A stretch of 25,332 nt of DNA from UBA1372 sp964496075 (lineage in GTDB: Bacteria > Patescibacteriota > Microgenomatia > UBA12405), in contig CAZBXB010000008.1 of assembly GCA_964496075.1 (NCBI GenBank), forward strand, positions 1 through 25,332, written 5' to 3'. Every line of letters starts with the position of its first letter. Positions within the stretch are counted from its first letter, which is position 1. Positions 21,574 to 25,332 of the stretch are shown one piece after another. The translations under genes and the position numbers were made by a program. The notes beneath the pieces are model-generated. The model had not been told where the DNA came from and ran no database searches. It was given only the letters and a program-made list of their open reading frames with translations.

Positions 21574-23586
21574 ATGGGATTTTTAAAAAATATTTTAATT
21601 GGAATTGGTAAACCATTTTATTGGGTAGTGGTTAGTTTATTTAAAAGTAAATATTTATTGATATTGATGTTGGTCATCATAATTGGCGGATTATCCTTTT
21701 CGGCTGGTTATATTTATCGGGAGATAATAGGAAGCTTACCTGATGTTGACAGAATAGAAATATTGCCACCAATGTCGAGTAAAATCGTTGACAGACAAGG
21801 TCAGCTTTTGTATAAATTCTACAGAGACGAGAACAGAAGTTGGATACCATTGGATAGGATTCCCCAATCATTGATATGGGCAACGATTGCAATTGAGGAT
21901 AAGGAGTTTTATAAACATAATGGTTTTTCGGTCAAAGGAATTGCCAGGGCGGCTATATATAACTTGAAAAATAAGGGGGAGATGAGGGGTGGGTCAACCA
22001 TTACCCAACAACTGGTAAAAAACGTATTTCTAAGTAATGAAAAGACCTGGAAAAGAAAGATTGTAGAAGCAATATTGGCAGTTATGCTGGAGTGGAAACT
22101 TGATAAAAATCAAATATTGGAGCGCTATTTTAATCAAGTGGCTTATGGAGGTGAAGCCTATGGAGTACAGGAGGCCAGTTTTAGATATTTTGGAAAAAAT
22201 ATATGGGAAATAAATATGTCTGAAGCGACCTTTTTGGCAGGTTTGCCAGCGGCACCAAGTTTATACTCACCATATAAAGATATTGAGTTGAGTTGGGCCA
22301 GACAAAAACAAGTGGTGGCCGAGATGGTTGAAGCTGGCTATATAAACGAAGAAGTGGCAATGGAAATATTGGCTACTAGGCTAGAAATAACTAATAGGCA
22401 AACGGAAATCAAGTATCCGCATTTTGTATTTTATGTTAAAGACTACCTAGAAAAAGAGTTGGGTTTTACAAATGTAGAAAGACAAGGGTTGACAATAGTC
22501 ACCAGTATTGATGCTGACATACAAGATATGGTTGAGAGAGTGGTGGCGGAAGAAGTGGCTAAGGTAGCCAATTTGCATATAAGTAATGGAGCGGCTGTAG
22601 TAATAGATATGGAAAACGGTGATGTGTTGGCTATGGTAGGGTCAAAAGATTACTGGGCTGGTGATATTGATGGAAAATTTAACGTAACTTTGGCTCCAAG
22701 ACAACCAGGATCATCAATTAAACCAATCAACTACAGCTTGGCTTTTGGTCGAGGAATGAGTCTACTAAGTAGTATCGATGATAGTCCGGTGACTTATAAA
22801 ATTGCCGGACAAAAAGACTATAGTCCAAGAAACTATAACAATAAGTTTGCAGGCCAAATCACTCTAAAACAAGCCTTAGCGTCATCTCTAAATGTACCTT
22901 CAGTAAAACTACTAAACGAAAACGGAGTAGAAAATATGATTGAATTGGGTAAAAAAATGGGGATTACAAGCTGGGAGGATAAAAATAGATTTGGATTGTC
23001 GCTGGCTTTGGGGGCCGGTGAAGTGAAAATGATTGAACTGGCCGGAGCCTATTCGACTTTTGCCAGATTGGGCAACAGAGTAGTGATAAATCCAATATTG
23101 GAGATAAAAAACTATAAAAATGAAACAATTTTAGCAAAAGAGACAAGGTCTGTAGAAGTAATGGATGAAAAGACCGCTTTTTTGATAAATCAAGCATTGT
23201 CTGACGATAAGGCTAGACAATTGGTATTTGGACCAGGGTCAAAACTAAATATTGCCGGCAAGACAGTGGCAGTCAAGACGGGTACTACCAATAATCTTCG
23301 GGATAATTGGTGTATTGGCTGGACTCCATCAGTAATCGTGGCCGCTTGGGTAGGTAATAATGATAATAGACCAATGAGCTGGGTGGCATCGGGGATTTCA
23401 GGCGCAACACCGATTTGGAATCGAGTTATGGGTCAACTGTTAGCAAACAAACAAAACGAAAATTGGTCGGCTCCAGTAGGTGTCTATATGAAAAACGTGT
23501 GCGGAAAAGACGAATACTTTGTTGATGGAACTGAAAAAAGTGTAAGTTGCGTACGGGTAAGTCCAACCCCAACGGCTACTAATTAA
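21574..23586 (+). CDS. Class A penicillin-binding protein (second of tandem pair)
   Basis: Bifunctional peptidoglycan synthase of 670 residues from ATG 21574, one base after the upstream TGA; a TTG at 21565 is a weaker option. Domains: membrane span about 27-47, GT51 with IEDKEFYKHNG (catalytic Glu108) and GGSTITQQLVKN (139-150), a linker, and transpeptidase with SxxK Ser380-Lys383, SLN 438-440 and KTG 568-570. It is clearly a paralogue of the preceding gene: large blocks around the GT51 and transpeptidase motifs (for example APRQPGSSIKPINY against ALRQPGSSIKPINY) are almost the same, but it lacks the longer Cys-containing tail and ends in a short PTPTAT-type tail. The two probably arose by duplication and may act in different growth modes. 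Confidence 0.95.
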   Translation: MGFLKNILIGIGKPFYWVVVSLFKSKYLLILMLVIIIGGLSFSAGYIYREIIGSLPDVDRIEILPPMSSKIVDRQGQLLYKFYRDENRSWIPLDRIPQSLIWATIAIEDKEFYKHNGFSVKGIARAAIYNLKNKGEMRGGSTITQQLVKNVFLSNEKTWKRKIVEAILAVMLEWKLDKNQILERYFNQVAYGGEAYGVQEASFRYFGKNIWEINMSEATFLAGLPAAPSLYSPYKDIELSWARQKQVVAEMVEAGYINEEVAMEILATRLEITNRQTEIKYPHFVFYVKDYLEKELGFTNVERQGLTIVTSIDADIQDMVERVVAEEVAKVANLHISNGAAVVIDMENGDVLAMVGSKDYWAGDIDGKFNVTLAPRQPGSSIKPINYSLAFGRGMSLLSSIDDSPVTYKIAGQKDYSPRNYNNKFAGQITLKQALASSLNVPSVKLLNENGVENMIELGKKMGITSWEDKNRFGLSLALGAGEVKMIELAGAYSTFARLGNRVVINPILEIKNYKNETILAKETRSVEVMDEKTAFLINQALSDDKARQLVFGPGSKLNIAGKTVAVKTGTTNNLRDNWCIGWTPSVIVAAWVGNNDNRPMSWVASGISGATPIWNRVMGQLLANKQNENWSAPVGVYMKNVCGKDEYFVDGTEKSVSCVRVSPTPTATN

Positions 23587-24251
23587 TCCAGCTGAACAAG
23601 ATACCAATAAATTTGAGATATACTGGTCTTAAGTTGGTTTTGTGATTGAGATTGGTCAGCTGGATTTGAGTTTTTGGAAAAGATATAGATTTGTTTAAGT
23701 GAAGGCAGGTTTATAAATATTTCTGATTGAAAAGAGGTGGGGCCTTGGGTGAAATTTTCGATAGTAGTCAAACCTTGAGGTAGGCTCGATGTCAGAAAAT
23801 CAGTAGAAGATTGACCCGATTCTTGTAAGTTGGTGATGATGTCTATAGGATCAAGATTGAGCTCGTCTGAATTTTTTTCGTATAAAAATAGCTGATTTGA
23901 CGATTGGTCTAGAAGAATTATATAAAAAGCCCAAATCCCATCCTGATCAATGTTTTTGGTAATAATGTCTTCAATTGATGTGGTTGGTTTTGACGAAGTA
24001 GATGAATTTAAGGCGGGTAGATTAAATTTGGGAAAATTTACAGAAAATTTTTTACCTTGTTTAAGATTCGTTTTTATTTCGGTAAAAGCCCAAAAAAGAC
24101 AGCTTAGAACTAAAGTAGCTAAAAGACTATATCTAACAAATTTTTGGCTTTTAATGCGCTTTGACTTCTTGTCTAGACTACTAAGCAGGTCGAGTTGATC
24201 GCTACCATCTTTGGTTTTTTGAGCTTTGATATCTTCTTTGGTCTTAAGCAT
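23583..24251 (-). CDS. Membrane-anchored protein of unknown function
   Basis: The 222-residue product has a charged cytoplasmic N-terminus (about 1-38, Lys/Asp/Ser-rich), one membrane span (about 40-58) and an outside or periplasm-like domain rich in Ser, Asn and Gln. I recognise no family. The region about 95-200 (GIWAFYIILLDQSSNQLFLYEKNS and SFQSEIFINLPSLKQIYIFSK) looks beta-rich. It is convergent with the second penicillin-binding protein, with a 4-bp overlap at TTAATTAA-like ends, and lies 9 bp downstream of the PfkB-family gene on the same strand, so it is probably in the sugar kinase/transketolase operon. A phylogenetically restricted gene is likely. Confidence 0.65.
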   Translation of the reverse strand: MLKTKEDIKAQKTKDGSDQLDLLSSLDKKSKRIKSQKFVRYSLLATLVLSCLFWAFTEIKTNLKQGKKFSVNFPKFNLPALNSSTSSKPTTSIEDIITKNIDQDGIWAFYIILLDQSSNQLFLYEKNSDELNLDPIDIITNLQESGQSSTDFLTSSLPQGLTTIENFTQGPTSFQSEIFINLPSLKQIYIFSKNSNPADQSQSQNQLKTSISQIYWYLVQLD

Positions 24252-24260
24252 GGGTTTATA

Positions 24261-25184
24261 TTAAATCTTTGATTTCTTAAGCAATCCGGGTTTGGCACCA
24301 AGATGTGAGACGACTGAGGCAGAGTTTTTGAGAGCCATATTTAGACATTGATTTAGATTTTTATCCTGAATCAGGCCGGCAACAAAGGTGGAGCCAAAAG
24401 CGTCACCGGCACCGGTTTCGTCAATTACATTGGTTAAAATAATGGGTGAAAACAAAGTCTGAGTTGAAGTAGAAATGTGAGCTCCCTGCCTGCCTTTAGT
24501 AACCGCAATAATTTTACTTTTAAAAGATTTAAGTTTAGGCCAAAAGGATGAGTCCTCCGAGCTAAAGCCTGTTAAAGTTTCAGCCTCTTGTTGATTTAAG
24601 AGTAGAAAATCAAGGTGAGGCAAGAGATTTTTAATGGAAGGATTAGATAATTCCCGACTACCGGGATTGAGGGCTATTTGGATTTGATTTTCACGAGCAT
24701 AACCAATGAGAAGTTCGAGTAAGTCAAGATTGCCCTCAAGAGAGGAGATATAGAACCAGGATGATTTAAGTTTAGGCCAAGAGATGTGGTGTTTTTCCAG
24801 ACGACTTAGGCCTCTTTGAGTCAGGATAGTACGAGCGCCGTCGCCACTAACTAAAATGACAGAAAAATCGGTGGCTTGTTTGGGAGATTGGATTAGATAC
24901 TTGGTGCTAATTTTGTCAGCTTTGAGGTCTTTTAGAATAAAAGCAGACAGTTCGTCTTGACCAAAAAGGGCAGTACAAGCTGATTTTAATCCGAGGCGGG
25001 AAAAAGAAACTGAAGAGTTGGTAGCTCCGCCACCTGAAGTGATGAGAGATTGGTTGATCTCATTTTTGCTACCTTTAGTAAGATATATGATGTCCTGGGG
25101 TAGGTTTTTTTCGATGGATATGGCATCTGACTTAACAAAAATATCAACGACAGCTGAGCCAAAAGTAATAATATCGTAGGTCAT
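24261..25184 (-). CDS. PfkB-family carbohydrate or nucleoside kinase
   Basis: The 307-residue ribokinase-like protein shows Asp14 in the substrate-binding GSAVVDIFV strand, GGGATNSSVSFSRLG (51-65) as the first family signature, an NQQEAETLTG stretch, and DETGAGDAFGSTFVAGL (255-271) with catalytic Asp261 and the anion hole GAGD as second signature. Substrate cannot be fixed from sequence; ribose, fructose, adenosine or a sugar-phosphate are options. Its ATG overlaps the stop of the upstream transketolase gene as ATGA, so it is translationally coupled to it, which favours a pentose or hexose substrate feeding the pentose phosphate pathway. Length is typical. Confidence 0.9.
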   Translation of the reverse strand: MTYDIITFGSAVVDIFVKSDAISIEKNLPQDIIYLTKGSKNEINQSLITSGGGATNSSVSFSRLGLKSACTALFGQDELSAFILKDLKADKISTKYLIQSPKQATDFSVILVSGDGARTILTQRGLSRLEKHHISWPKLKSSWFYISSLEGNLDLLELLIGYARENQIQIALNPGSRELSNPSIKNLLPHLDFLLLNQQEAETLTGFSSEDSSFWPKLKSFKSKIIAVTKGRQGAHISTSTQTLFSPIILTNVIDETGAGDAFGSTFVAGLIQDKNLNQCLNMALKNSASVVSHLGAKPGLLKKSKI

Positions 25185-25332
25185 GTGGTGAGTTTTTTAA
25201 TAGCTAATTTAAGTTGGTCTGGGCCTATGCCATAGAAATTATAAAGTTTTTGATAATCTTTGGCTGATTGACCAAATTGGTTATCAACTGCCAGGTGGAT
25301 AAATTTGGAAGAAATGTTGTTTTGTAGCAGAA
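25181..25332 (-). CDS. Transketolase, C-terminal end (partial at window edge)
   Basis: The last 49 codons of a gene entering from beyond the window are visible on the minus strand, ending with TGA at 25181-25183. The peptide contains IHLAVDNQFGQSAKDY and KLYNFYGIGPDQLKLAIKKL, matching the transketolase C-terminal domain pattern ('.aVdd.FGqSg....L...fgi....i..a'). It could be a full transketolase or the separate C-terminal subunit. The stop overlaps the PfkB-family start (ATGA). With rpiB and rpe in this window it completes a non-oxidative pentose phosphate set. The fragment is short, so the call leans on the FGQS segment and the context. Confidence 0.75.
   Translation of the reverse strand, partial: LLQNNISSKFIHLAVDNQFGQSAKDYQKLYNFYGIGPDQLKLAIKKLTT

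Noticed and set aside
1..25332. CRISPR array or tandem repeat array
   Set aside because: No set of three or more regularly spaced repeats was seen by eye anywhere in the window.

Overview
The window looks like the chromosome of a Candidate Phyla Radiation (Patescibacteria) bacterium, most likely Microgenomates-like. Supporting signs are a 16S rRNA gene that mismatches almost every universal primer site, very compact AT-rich genes with many short overlaps, a minimal carbon metabolism (rpiB, pgk, gap, rpe, a transketolase end), divergent versions of core enzymes, and families common in that group (YgjP-like peptidase, DUF5667-like protein, PEGA/SH3 lipoprotein, GT-C membrane glycosyltransferases). 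TGA is used as a normal stop, so this is not a TGA-recoding lineage. The phylum-level call is inference.

Layout: 1-1455 is most of a 16S rRNA gene on the minus strand, preceded on that strand by a structured leader (about 1456-1605) and recF (1617-2663). From 2813 to 4121 lies the most unusual segment: one secreted IPT/TIG-type protein gene with foreign base and codon use, framed by strong hairpins and by an exact 16-bp inverted repeat at its two ends. It sits 59 bp upstream of a tRNA-Tyr(GUA) gene (4181-4252), itself odd because it has the short variable loop and C1-G72 pair of archaeal/eukaryotic tRNA-Tyr. xthA (ExoIII) follows.

5-12.3 kb: a DUF1189-like membrane protein and a YgjP-like metallopeptidase (minus strand), then a tight plus-strand operon rpiB-pgk-gap-rpe-LOG covering lower glycolysis and the non-oxidative pentose phosphate pathway. 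Next are a divergent CapA-like phosphatase and a PEGA/SH3 lipoprotein whose start codons abut (CATATG), with a 22-bp perfect palindrome nearby.

12.2-17.9 kb is a minus-strand envelope-glycan operon: GT2 synthase, two GT-C/PMT-like transferases, a small membrane protein and a WecA-like phosphosugar transferase with altered active-site motifs. 18-23.6 kb on the plus strand carries a nucleotidyltransferase-like gene, a DUF5667-like gene cut by a 100-N assembly gap, and two tandem class A penicillin-binding proteins. The window ends on the minus strand with a membrane-anchored unknown, a PfkB-family sugar kinase and the C-terminal end of a transketolase; the last two link back to the pentose phosphate genes.

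No stretch over 300 bases lacks a gene or RNA. The longest spacers are 2664-2942, 4014-4180 and 1456-1616, and all three contain described structures.
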